Below are positions 53,201 to 60,969 of a stretch of DNA of 64,000 nucleotides, in pieces. The notes under the pieces were generated by a model. It was given only the letters and a program-made list of their open reading frames with translations, made no database searches and was not told the DNA's origin. How positions within the stretch are numbered: the first letter of the stretch is position 1; each line of letters begins with the position of its first letter. The translations under genes and the position numbers were made by a program. The DNA comes from Hetaerina americana (taxonomy: Eukaryota > Arthropoda > Insecta > Odonata > Calopterygidae): the NCBI GenBank assembly GCA_022747635.1, contig JAKTNV010000066.1, forward strand, positions 209,001 through 273,000, in the 5' to 3' direction.

Positions 53201-53566
53201 TATATTTTACATTCATGTTAATTTATTTATTTATTATTTATTTATGGACATAACTGTTATGGACTTCCTTATGGCGGCCTGCGAAGGGTTTTTCGGGTTT
53301 CCCCTTCGCCTAGGGTGAATACCAGGCCAATGCTACCCCGCGAAAAGATAAAAGATACATGCAATAGCTGAACGAAAGACTTTATAAAACAGTTTTTAGA
53401 CCCTGAAGAGGCGCACAGCCTAAAACAGGGCTTCCTTGTTTGTTGTACAACTTACTGTTTTTATATATACTGTTACATTGTTACCTGTTATTTGTTATTT
53501 GTTGCTTATAAATGTTATGTACAACAACCTGGATAAATAAACACCTTTTTGAATTGAATTTGAATT
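48970..53566 (+). mobile_element. LINE-D: Jockey-like retrotransposon with both ORFs open
   Basis: About 4.6 kb between 11-bp direct repeats, with ORF1, an overlapping ORF2, a 3' UTR (53128-53566) containing (TTTA)n at 53175-53245, and a 3' end of GAATT-type repeats (TTTTTGAATTGAATTTGAATT). There is no long poly(A). The left boundary lies inside the ORF1 frame, so the copy lacks a 5' UTR and internal promoter and is probably 5'-truncated. It is inserted in the Mar-D transposase remnant. No frameshift or stop in either ORF, so it is the youngest LINE in the window. Confidence 0.92.
50209..53127 (+). CDS. LINE-D ORF2: endonuclease and reverse transcriptase
   Basis: 972 codons, intact. Starts at ATG 50209 inside the last codons of ORF1 (ATGGATAA overlap), a layout suited to termination-reinitiation. 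Endonuclease, residues 1-220: SFINIHGAVRQ, MGLVETYLK (catalytic Glu), IILGDLNARSQSF (Asp/Asn) and TSDHLPF (Asp/His pair, about 210). RT: NYRPICLTSNLGKWFERILV (about 520), QYGFRPGRCTVDPLALF, FLDIERAFDHVWH (motif A, about 586), GVPQGTVLSPLLFAAYCWDM (B, about 645), AQYADDTAIW (C, about 677), SVKYLGVTLD, YRAFVRPVMEYAALAI. No RNase H domain is seen. All catalytic residues are present. It performs target-primed reverse transcription in the nucleus. Jockey placement by motif pattern; a sister clade is possible. Confidence 0.95.
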   Translation: MDKYSSVSFINIHGAVRQKMPLLKEHIRSKGVSIMGLVETYLKPNSKCNIPMFQEFGTPRLQPGSGGVTVLIRDDIPTIELQFPEPMEDKNEGVITEITVDKRKIIVGVLYSRTHDRLPIKALSHITSLQKPYIILGDLNARSQSFRDSITTAKGQELEHFIQQHNMIRLDIQTPTFIGRGASFPDHAIVSPDILNLLGDITVDDCITSDHLPFSFPFLLSKRTHRHTFTRIDYSKVDWKSFNEYIGRATADISEPSSAEDIEAAVDTVTDAFREARKDFPTKTINPTRPPLPQHIVTLIKGKRKLYRDWIRTKDPSLKTEWNRTNAIIRRATTQYKETAWENACKTLNYRDGGKFWNKFKVLTGQKRTGTTNLIGPDGTPIATPMEKAEEFRRVLDGVYQPLEDNLFHEDNVLMVEEHLANLPYSLQPTHVANQEDDITGKIDEDDVLFARPWKNTAPGEDGITSRHIKNAPSCYAAMLKIFNGIMTFGYYPLQWRKMTTIMLPKPGKDTKKAENYRPICLTSNLGKWFERILVARMKSVFENKDILPQHQYGFRPGRCTVDPLALFTAETAEAINQRKFMAALFLDIERAFDHVWHNGLLYKLSTMPEVSPSLIRIIHTFLSNRVARVKVGSTLSNPFFPSAGVPQGTVLSPLLFAAYCWDMPTDTTRNRGVTTAQYADDTAIWTPARTPESAMAHLQKQAKKLEEWFRKWRLRPNPKKSTLVIFASHLDRRMVGLRQPTLGLWQQQIPTSNSVKYLGVTLDRHLTFYAHIRDVWSRCSRRSGLLRAVRARGRGVSAECCLLLYRAFVRPVMEYAALAILPFKNTHMTIWAALERRVLRQLHLLSPMHPSTEVYLISNTEPILHRLCRLRARAANRIATYNETLLGEIMRSANAVLGKRPKTKLISPARIISDQLHLYYDETHLPPYRLGSILPVPENLRPIEKYPLFRKKTKRRKQQGTGEEPQLETAV

Positions 53567-53577
53567 GCACCACTGCC
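53567..53577. repeat. LINE-D target-site duplication, right
   Basis: GCACCACTGCC, identical to 48959-48969. Confidence 0.88.
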
Positions 53578-53737
53578 TCCTCACTCCGTCTTCACTCATT
53601 GTTATTCCGTCTCCTCATATACACTTCACAAAGCCTTTGCCTATGGATTTCAAATGGCTGGTGTTTGTTTTTTCCAGTAAAACCCTTAATCAAAAATCGC
53701 ACGTCATCACTCGCGGGATATTCTAATGCAGCGCACA
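53578..53737 (-). pseudogene. Mar-D mariner transposase remnant, N-terminus
   Basis: Met at 53737 (MCAALEYPASDDVRFLIKGF), then PFEIHRQRLCEVY and, after a frameshift, MSEDGVRRQWC. This is the mariner helix-turn-helix pattern seen in Mar-A (DIHRQLKEVYGD, VRRWC). Reading across the LINE-D empty site the frame continues without a stop into TNVH...GRPS at 48930, showing that this and 48547-48969 are one interrupted gene. Confidence 0.8.
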
Positions 53738-54639
53738 TTCTAACAGCTCACATTGAACAAAGGAGAAGAAACACAATCTACACTTTATCACAGCAGGATG
53801 TGCGGACTGAGTGTGTAGGGACGTAAAGACACAGCATGATGGTGACTCTAACCCAATCCATTACCGCCACGCTTGGTCGAAGCGTAAGTTACTTTCAGGA
53901 CCGCAGTCATATTATGTGGGTAATCATAAAAATAGGTTGTGCAATTTTTTTAGAAATGGAAATGACGTTTATTTTAAAATGATTTTTGCATCATTTTAAA
54001 GTTTGAACTTTCTTCTAATTTTTTTTACATAAGTCATTTCGTTCAGTGCAATTTCGCATCAGCTGGGGCATTTTTTGCATGCCCATGTCAAACCAGGTCG
54101 TCGTTAGGCATGTCATTAGTATGACGTGGGAATTCATAAACCTCTCCAGTGACTGCCACGTTCATTTAACCCAAAAATCCACGCATTTAATAATCTTCAA
54201 TGGATGTTCATGTTCGTAATTAATTTTTTATTGATAATCATGACATTTTATTTCATTAGAAAATTGATATCATTAATTTTTGGAATACCATCGTTCTTCA
54301 AATTTTGTTCTTTGCGAGTATAGCTATAACATATATTTTGGGCCTCTGTGTGTATGCCCTCGTCTATCACTTGAGATACTAATTATACTTCCTGTAGGCA
54401 AATCATAGCTCAAAGCTGCCATTCACAGGTTGTGAGAGATATCTATATTCATATTAAGCGGAGTGTATTTTATGTTAAACAACATTAAATAAAATTCGAT
54501 GTAGAGCGTGGAGAAAGTTTTGCTATAGTCATAGAAATACCAATATTGTGTATCTGTAGTTGAAATACAGAAAACGATATTATTAATCATGTTTAATGGA
54601 AAAATTAAATTAATCACGCCCTTTTTAAATGTGAATTAT
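53738..54639. other. Unassigned sequence
   Basis: May contain the 5' UTR and end of Mar-D up to about 53900, but I could not identify a terminal repeat. The rest is AT-rich and unrecognised. Confidence 0.4.
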
Positions 54640-54825
54640 TATTCCAAGAAACTGTGGGAGATGCCGCAATAGTAACTTTTAACGGAATCCTCCGATAACA
54701 TGCATTTCAATTCCACAATTTCAGAGTGTAAAAAACATTCGCCTTCACCGGGATTAGAACCTGGATCCCTCAGTGTCCGGTCGAGTGCGTTAGTTAAGCT
54801 ATCGGTCAAGGCGAATGATAAAAAG
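54640..54825 (-). mobile_element. SINE-3 copy, antisense
   Basis: Tail ATTCCAAGAAACTGTGGGAG, body CAATTTCAGAGTGTAAAAAA, then B box (GGGATTAGAACCTGG, complement CCAGGTTCTAATCCC) and A box region GTTAGTTAAGCTATCGGTCA. About 186 bp. Related to 16459-16600. Confidence 0.8.
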
Positions 54826-54859
54826 AGACGTTTCAGGCGTGGTATGGTGGAATGTCATG

Positions 54860-55311
54860 ATTAATTAAAAATTGGCAATTTTCCATAAAATTTAATACGA
54901 ACCTGTTTAAATGTAAATACATCATCGTCTGGTGACAGTCATCACTCAAAGAGTCCAGTATACACGTATCCTGAAAAGCAAGTATAGGGAGGGTTGTGGA
55001 ATAGAGGGAGGAAAAATTGAATGGGTGACTATGTAATTTCTCCATCCAGCTACACCGTTCTCTCCGGATTTTGAAGAACTTTGCACCTCTTTACTTTGTC
55101 CGCCCCGACCCCCTCCCCTTCCCCCACTCACATACGTGGTTACCCATGCTACCTTTCCTCCCTCTTTTCCACTACCCTCCCCTTACTTGCTTCTCAGGAT
55201 ATATGTATGCTGTACTCGTAAGTGATGACTATTACCTGATGATGATTCAGTTGCATTGAAACCGGTTGAATTAAATTTAATTTTGTGGAAAATTGCCGAT
55301 TTTAATTAATA
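54860..55311. repeat. Large palindrome of PLE-type ends
   Basis: Arms 54860-55035 and 55128-55311 are inverted copies with moderate divergence; landmarks are GGCAATTTTCCA with its complement, TCACTCAAAGAGTCCAGTAT versus the complement of ATGCTGTACTCGTAAGTGAT, and GCAAGTATAGGGAGGG versus its complement. The spacer of about 92 bp is C-rich on the plus strand. The right arm contains a hammerhead-like core. Same plan as 58761-59224. Confidence 0.82.
55235..55267 (+). ncRNA. Hammerhead-like core in palindrome right arm
   Basis: CTGATGA at 55236, a weak stem II (GAT/ATT, 3 pairs), GAAA at 55258, then CCGGTT: stem III would be ACC/GGU without a loop, followed by cleavable U. Both conserved core boxes are exact. 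Loop-less stem III implies activity only as a dimer. Confidence 0.5.
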
Positions 55312-55620
55312 AAAAGGCGAATAACTTTTAGAATCTGAAATTCTTGCTGTGAATTATTATATTCAATGAGCTACATTTTTTACTGCCCCAGCGATTTGCT
55401 AAATTCATTCATGAGAATATTCGGTAATTTTTTTAATTCAAATATCATTAAAGTTTTATAATATATAATGACACCAGTTTGATGGCAAATGATTTAGTTA
55501 TAATGGAAGGTATTATAAGTAAAGACCTAGTGGAAAAAATACAAGAAATATCCAAAGATTACAGATCTACTAGCGTCATTGTTCACACACACACCCACAC
55601 ATGTGTGTGAATATATATTA
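55312..55620. other. Unassigned AT-rich sequence
   Basis: A (CA)n stretch at 55584-55605. No other feature. Confidence 0.4.
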
Positions 55621-56520
55621 TTATTATAAGGTAATCTACCGATTAAGGTAGGTTTTTGGATGGACATAATTACTAATTAAATAATTTGTCACCCCTAGCA
55701 AAACACAACATCCTACTTTACATCGGGTCCCTCTTCAGCTCTGATTACTTTCTTCCTCCCTTCATCCCGTCCAACATCCCTATCCTGTTTCTTCCCTTTC
55801 CTCGTTTGCCCAACATTCTCCCCTCTATTACAGTCTTCAACATCCCGCTGCCGGTCAATACCCCCTTCAGCCACTTTTCCTGCCTCCATAGGATTCCTCC
55901 CAAAAAACCCCTCTCTTCGCCAACCATGCCAAGTACTTCCTCGTTTGTTTTCTTCTCGGTCCATTTCACCTTTCACATGGGTTAAATGGAAGAAGGGACC
56001 ATTTGGTCTCAATTTCGCCCAAATAAAGATCACTATCTATCTATCTATCTCCATTCTTCTCCACACCCACATTTCAAAAGCCTCCATTCTACGTCTATCT
56101 TCCTGCTTCAATGACCACGTTTCCGCGCCGTACATAGCTACGCTCAAAATTAAAGTTTTAACGAGTCTTTTCTTAAGATCCTTACTCAACGTCCCCGTCA
56201 TCAACTCCCTCCTCCTTGTGAAAGCCTCTTTGCCAAGCGCAATTCTTCTCCTTAGGTCCCTACTACTTTGACCGTGTTGGTCCAAAACACTGCCGAGATA
56301 CGTAAACTGTTCTACCTGCTCTAGTTTTTACCCTTCTATTTTCATGTTTAGCTTAGCCATTTTCTTTCTAGAAAATCGCATAACCTTTGTTTTATTAATA
56401 TTGATTCTCATTCCATACCTTTCGCACTGAATTTCCAATTCACTCAGCAATGCTTGCAACCCCTTGGCTGACTGACAAACTAAAGCTTGGTCATCAGCAA
56501 ACCTAACTGATGATTCAGCC
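55621..56520 (-). pseudogene. LINE-A C-terminal part and 3' tail, antisense
   Basis: The minus strand from 56520: RFADDQALVCQSAKGLQALL (RT motif C with intact ADD), GMRININKTKVMRFSRKKM, then LGSVLDQHGQSSRDLRRRIA and LGKEAFTRRRELMTGTLSKD, TLILSVAMYGAETWSLKQED, FEMWVWRRME; then a foreign (ATCT)n-containing patch of about 75 bp (55975-56050); then MKWTEKKTNEEVLGMVGEER, WLKGVLTGSGMLKTVIEGRM. The 3' tail runs to 55621. It reads in several frames; one of the better C-terminal copies. Confidence 0.87.
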
Positions 56521-56712
56521 ACTTTTCCTGCCTCTATAGGATTTTTCCCAACAAACCCCTCTCTTCTCTCACCATACCAAGGAAGAATGTACTCAGAGCT
56601 GAAGAGGGACCTGATGTAGAGTAGGATGTTGTGTTTTGCTTGGGGCCACAAATTATTTAATTAGTAATTACGTCCATTCAAAAAACTTACCTTAACCGGT
56701 AGATTACCTAAG
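56521..56712 (+). repeat. LINE-A 3' tail in opposite orientation
   Basis: 56521-56580 is another antisense patch (TCAGCCACTTTTCCTGCCTC). After it, 56585-56712 is the plus-strand end (GTACTCAGAGCTGAAGAGGG, GATGTAGAGTAGGATGTTGT, ACCTTAACCGGTAGATTACC). The tail is the inverse of 55621-55720, so the unit 55621-56712 has inverted ends of about 90 bp. Confidence 0.78.

Positions 56713-56715
<3 letters not shown>

Positions 56716-56798
<83 letters not shown>
56716..56798. repeat. (TA)n microsatellite
   Basis: Uninterrupted TA tract at the outer end of a PLE terminal region. Confidence 0.95.
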
Positions 56799-56799
<1 letters not shown>

Positions 56800-56801
<2 letters not shown>

Positions 56802-57199
56802 CTTCGAAATGGAACGCTCTTCGGCGACGCACAAATATGTAAAAACACAGATTTAGATTTTTAGAATATAGAAACACAAAGAAAGGACACTCACAATTTG
56901 TTATTTGACGTTTCGACATCACGGGTGTCGTCTTCAGAATGGCGTTCTCGGGTAAGAGCGGAGAGGATGTGCGGGGGAGAGGTGGGGGAAGGAGAGGTAA
57001 AGGGACCAATAGGAAATGAACAAGGGGGTGGGGGGGATATGTAGGCAGCCAATTGATGCATTCAGTGGGCTTGCTTCAGCCCGGGCGGTTTGAATGATTG
57101 GGCCACCCAGATATGCGCCATCTCGCGGGTTCTCACCTCTATTATACTCGCAGATTTGGGAAAGATTTCAATCACCGAAACGGAGAAGCAGTCGTCAAA
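56800..57199 (-). mobile_element. Second PLE 3' end, antisense
   Basis: On the minus strand from 57199: the last coding part (GACTGCTTCTCCGTTTCGGT) and the sequence seen at 2985-3070, then a C-rich 3' UTR (G-rich on plus, 56960-57045), then a hammerhead-like core at 56938-56907 and the terminal segment also present at 2722-2838. It meets the plus-oriented PLE body back to back at about 57200. Confidence 0.82.
56907..56938 (-). ncRNA. Hammerhead-like core at PLE end
   Basis: Minus strand: CTGAAGA, then one unpaired C, stem II GACA/TGTC with loop CCCGTGA, GAAA, then CGTC, where ACGU forms a two-pair stem III and C is the cleavage base. All core bases match the consensus. The same start is present at 2820-2838 but truncated by the deletion there. 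Confidence 0.6.
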
Positions 57200-58824
57200 A
57201 CCCAACCCCTTCTTATCAAAAGGATATTCTCTCTTTTCTTTCCAATTTCGGTCCCAAAGAAGGTCTCTCCCCCAAAGACATATCCATTCTTTCACCACCT
57301 AATCCTAAGACTCCCTATTTTTATTTGCTACCCAAAATCCACAAAACCAATAACCCCGGACGCCCTATTGTCTCCAGTATCAACTCACCCACAGAACGAA
57401 TCTCCGCATTAATAGACCACCACCTTCAACCAATAGCCACTTCACTCCCTTCCTACATTAAAGACTCGCACCACTTTCTGGAACGTCTACATTCAATCCC
57501 AATTCCGCACAACACAACCATTCTCATGGCCACGATAGACGTCACATCTCTGTACACCTCCATTCCCCACAAAGAAGGCTTAGAAGCCCTGAAACATTAC
57601 CTCTCCCTACGATCCACACCACCCACCCCATCCACAGATTTCCTCCTCGAATTGAGCCAAATCGGTCTTACCAAAAATGCTTTTCAATTCAATGACAAAA
57701 TATATTTACAAATAAAAGGCACTGAAATGGGTACGCGTATGGCTCCTGCAGACGCCAATCTTTTTATGGGTAAACTAGAACACGACTTTTTGCAACAACA
57801 AACCCTAAAACCACTCTTCTGGGCCCGCTATATCGATGATATTTTCCTCCTTTGGTCCCACGGACGCGAAACTTTATCCTCTTTCATTTCCTCTCTCAAC
57901 TCCTCCTCCTCAGCATCATTCACTTCTTCTATATCCGACTCGAATATTACCTTCCTAGATATCGACATTCACCTCCAAAACAATACGTTTCACACTTCAG
58001 TCCACATTAAACCAACTAATAAGCAACAATATCTTCATTTCGACAGCTGCCATCCACCTCACACAAAGCGCTCCATCCCATTCTCACTCTCTATCCGTGG
58101 CTTCCGTCTCTGCAACAACACCCCCTCCCAACAGAAATACTTGGACCAGCTGCATAAATCCCTCAGAAAATGTGGGTACCCTGTAAAACTGCTAAACAGT
58201 AAAATCCTCAAACCGTCAACCCAATACACTCCCCTCCCCAAACCAAACCGCCCAAAATGCCCTAATCTTATCACCACTTTCTTCCCCGGAACACACAAAA
58301 TTAAACATCTAATCCGTGACCTCTTCCCAATTATCAATAACACTCAGTCCACATCACTTTTATTCCCACACTGTCCCTCTGTTTCGTTTAAACGCCCGTC
58401 TAACTTGCGAGGCATCTTCAAGTCCACAAATCCAACTTCAAGCACCCCCGTCTCTCCCCCGCCCCTATCCGCACCATGCAACCGCCCACGCTGCAAATGC
58501 TGTCATCTTTTAAGACCCTCCCCCTCACTCAGTACCAACTCCCAACCACTCGCCACCTGTACCTCAAAAAATATTATATATCGCCTCTCCTGTAACTTTT
58601 GCCCTGCCTTCTACGTGGGCGAATGCACGACCGCACTTTCCCTCCGCATGAATAACCACCGATATTCCACCAAATCTCCCACTTTTCTTAATTATCCCAT
58701 CCCTACTCACACTGCTTCTAACAACCAACCATTCAATGACTGCTTCTCCGTTTCGGTGATTGATGAAATTTTTATTTCACGCCCGGGTTTCGATGCATTA
58801 CATCATCATCAGGTCACAAACTGA
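57094..58824 (+). CDS. Penelope-like element RT + GIY-YIG protein (chimeric ends, 5'-truncated)
   Basis: Open frame of 576 codons. Residues 1-35 are antisense 3' end of the neighbouring PLE, not PLE protein; genuine sequence starts near NPTPSYQKDILSFL (about 57200), in the RT N-terminal region, so roughly the first third of the normal protein is missing. RT blocks: YLLPKIHKTNNPGRPIVSS, MATIDVTSLYTSIPHKEGLE (motif A Asp about 149), IKGTEMGTRMAPADANLFMG (B), ARYIDDIFLLW (C, Tyr246), ITFLDIDIHL, HIKPTNKQQYLHFDSCHPPH. GIY-YIG nuclease: IIYRLSC (Tyr496) and FYVGECTTALSLRMNNHR (Tyr507). The last 20 codons (from about 58762, DEIFISRPGFDAL) belong to a palindrome. RT and endonuclease motifs are intact; function doubtful because of truncation. 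Confidence 0.9.
   Translation: MIGPPRYAPSRGFSPLLYSQIWERFQSPKRRSSRQNPTPSYQKDILSFLSNFGPKEGLSPKDISILSPPNPKTPYFYLLPKIHKTNNPGRPIVSSINSPTERISALIDHHLQPIATSLPSYIKDSHHFLERLHSIPIPHNTTILMATIDVTSLYTSIPHKEGLEALKHYLSLRSTPPTPSTDFLLELSQIGLTKNAFQFNDKIYLQIKGTEMGTRMAPADANLFMGKLEHDFLQQQTLKPLFWARYIDDIFLLWSHGRETLSSFISSLNSSSSASFTSSISDSNITFLDIDIHLQNNTFHTSVHIKPTNKQQYLHFDSCHPPHTKRSIPFSLSIRGFRLCNNTPSQQKYLDQLHKSLRKCGYPVKLLNSKILKPSTQYTPLPKPNRPKCPNLITTFFPGTHKIKHLIRDLFPIINNTQSTSLLFPHCPSVSFKRPSNLRGIFKSTNPTSSTPVSPPPLSAPCNRPRCKCCHLLRPSPSLSTNSQPLATCTSKNIIYRLSCNFCPAFYVGECTTALSLRMNNHRYSTKSPTFLNYPIPTHTASNNQPFNDCFSVSVIDEIFISRPGFDALHHHQVTN
58780..58813 (-). ncRNA. Hammerhead-like core, left arm
   Basis: Minus strand: CCTGATGA, one T, stem II GATG/CATC with loop TAATG, GAAA, CCCGGGC. 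Core boxes match; the base that should be U16.1 after the GGG is C, so the A-U closing pair of stem III is not formed. Confidence 0.5.
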
Positions 58825-59170
58825 AGTTGTGTGCAGGCTTATAGACATTCCGGAAGGGGGGGAGAGGACGTGGTAGGAAACCTAATCCTTGGCCTCCAAA
58901 CCCAGCTGGTCTACTGGTTCCGTCCCTGTCACCGATGGTTTATTGGAGACTGCCGCCATCCACCCAACAGGATCACGTCGAACCCTAAAGACTATATATA
59001 CTGTGTGTGTTTTTTAACAAGGCCAATAAGCTGTTTCCGCTATTTCTTGTGAATGTCTCCCCTGTCTTTCCCTTCACCCCCTCCCACCCTCTCCCCCCCT
59101 TCGTTTCCTACCACGTCCTCTCCCCCCCTTCCGGAATGTATATAAGCCTGCACACAACTTCAGTTGGTTA

Positions 59171-59205
59171 CCTGATGATGATGTAATGCATCGAAACCCG
59201 GGCGT
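59171..59205 (+). ncRNA. Hammerhead-like core, right arm
   Basis: Identical to the left-arm core but on the plus strand: CTGATGA at 59172, stem II GATG/CATC, GAAA at 59193. Same C in place of U before the expected cleavage site. Confidence 0.5.
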
Positions 59206-59224
59206 GAAATAAAAATTTCATCAA

Positions 59225-59463
59225 GTGGAAAAGTGCTTCGATCAGTTATTCGTTATGTTCGACTTCCATCGCATCACGCCTGAAGCTAATCAATTTATTT
59301 GTGGAAATTCATCTTAATTAAATGAAGAGTACAATGTATCTTTCCGCTGGAAAGGTACATTGTCCTCTTCATTTAATTACGTAAAAGTATCCTTACATTT
59401 GAGAAATATTAAGCTTTCCGCCTTCTCTGAGGCCTTCTTCAGGTCAGAATCCCACACACACAC

Positions 59464-59465
<2 letters not shown>
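59225..59465. other. PLE-end-like sequence with a short palindrome
   Basis: 59316-59343 and 59351-59379 form a 28-bp inverted repeat (AATTAAATGAAGAGTACAAT) with an 8-nt loop. CATCGCATCACGCCTGAAGC at 59264 resembles the complement of the sequence just left of the 54860 palindrome. It leads into the hammerhead-like block at 59411. Confidence 0.65.
59411..59443 (-). ncRNA. Hammerhead-like core next to (TA)n
   Basis: Minus strand: CCTGAAGA, stem II with GCCT/AGGC, GAAA (preceded by an extra G), GCTT: AGCU stem III and cleavable U. Conserved boxes exact. Same family as 2237 and 46251. Confidence 0.5.
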
Positions 59466-59527
<62 letters not shown>

Positions 59528-59563
59528 ATATATATATATAAAGATATATATATAAAGATATAT

Positions 59564-59660
<97 letters not shown>
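59466..59660. repeat. Long (TA)n microsatellite
   Basis: About 190 bp of TA with AAAGATATA interruptions at 59520-59560; the longest in the window. Confidence 0.95.
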
Positions 59661-59662
<2 letters not shown>

Positions 59663-60214
59663 AACATGATATGAATTATTATAAATTTAAGAGGGATTAT
59701 GAATTTTTATAAACTGTGAACAATTTCAGCTTATTTAGTAGATTATACACCATTTCGACATCTTAGTTATTATCGAATTTAGCTTAGAGCAGCATTATAC
59801 CAAAGGCATATCAGTTTTGAATTTTCTGCTAATTCGACTGACTCGAGACGATATTCGAAATTACCCGTCGTCATGCATGATGTCTCGGTAAACAGACGAT
59901 GTTTCTCGTTCCTTCATATTCCTCTGTTCTCCTCTTACTTATATTGGGTGCATTTTTTTGTTCAAGGTCAGCAACAATGAGCACGACTGAAAACATTATA
60001 CTCGCATTTCGCTAAATATTGAATGGAAGTCAAAATGTGAATTGGAGGATTAATACGTAAATCTGGGCAATCGGGTATTTCCCAGGTGGATTGAAGGGAA
60101 TGATGTTCTATGAATAAGTCGATGGCTTAGTTACTACGAAAAGAACAATGCCATACTGCTTCTTCATTAAATGTGAGGTCCCCTCCGGACACTGTCTGAT
60201 CTCAATTTGAAATA
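59661..60214. other. Unassigned sequence
   Basis: No feature recognised. Confidence 0.4.
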
Positions 60215-60967
60215 CGAGGGTCATCCGGAAAGTAGTACCCGTTCGTGAAATAAAGACACAAAAGTAAATATTAACAAACATAAAAAATTTTATTTGAAAG
60301 AGGATACTTTAAACTACTTCTCAACATAATCTCCAAGCAAATTAAGGCATTTGTCATAACGTGTGACAAGTTTCTGTATTCCTGCTGCATAGTCCTTCGC
60401 CGCCAGCTCATTGAGATACGCGAGGGACCCATCTTGCACAAATTTTTGCATAATGCAGATGGTGTTTAACAATTTCATGAACAATTGTTCGAGAAACATT
60501 GGGAAAATGCTCACAGATGTCATCAATTGTGACGCGCCGATCGTTCCTCACGAATTCGTCAACTGAGCTCACCAGTTGGTCTGTAATGACAGACGGTCTC
60601 TCCGAACGCTCATCGTCGTGTGTGTTCCCCCTCCCCATGTTGAAGTTGCGACACCACCGCCGAACAGACGACTCGTCCATTACATTGTCTCCATACACCT
60701 CCTTTAATTGGCGATGAATATCACATGGGCGAACGTTTCTTGCATTGAGGAATTTAATCACTGCCCTCACTTCACAACTGGCGGCGTTCTCAATTTTTTT
60801 AAACATTGTAAACAATCACAGAAACAACACAGGCAATGCTAGCGTCACGCAACTTGGCTCAGAGAAGGCAGACAAGCCACTGAAGCTATCTGACCTCGTC
60901 CAGCGGCTACTCGCGTCGTCAGCACTTCATGCGGCACGAACTGGTACTACTTTCCGGATGACCCTCG
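60215..60967 (-). mobile_element. Mar-A copy 2, 753-bp mariner deletion derivative
   Basis: Starts CGAGGGTCATCCGGAAAGTA and ends with its inverse complement; TA on both sides (60213-60214 and 60968-60969). Same length as copy 1; I find only about four or five base differences, clustered at 60841-60845, 60918 and 60942 (which puts one mismatch in the right terminal repeat). Inserted in non-microsatellite DNA, so both boundaries are unambiguous. Confidence 0.95.
60316..60815 (-). pseudogene. Mar-A transposase, internally deleted (copy 2)
   Basis: Protein-level identical to copy 1: a 135-residue DNA-binding frame (60815 down to 60408) and an out-of-frame C-terminus ending GDYVEK at 60314. No catalytic Asp residues. 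That both frames stay intact in two copies reflects recent spread rather than selection. Confidence 0.92.
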
Positions 60968-60969
60968 TA

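Larger units (their letters stand above)
58761..59224. repeat. Large palindrome with hammerhead cores in both arms
   Basis: Arms 58761-58881 and 59103-59224 (about 121 bp) are almost perfect inverse complements (for example GATGAAATTTTTATTTCACG, GTGTGCAGGCTTATAGACAT and GAGAGGACGTGGTAGGAAAC on the left). The spacer of 221 bp is partly C-rich (59060-59100). The left arm begins inside the PLE frame at GATTGATGAAATT. Each arm carries the same hammerhead-like core. Confidence 0.92.
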
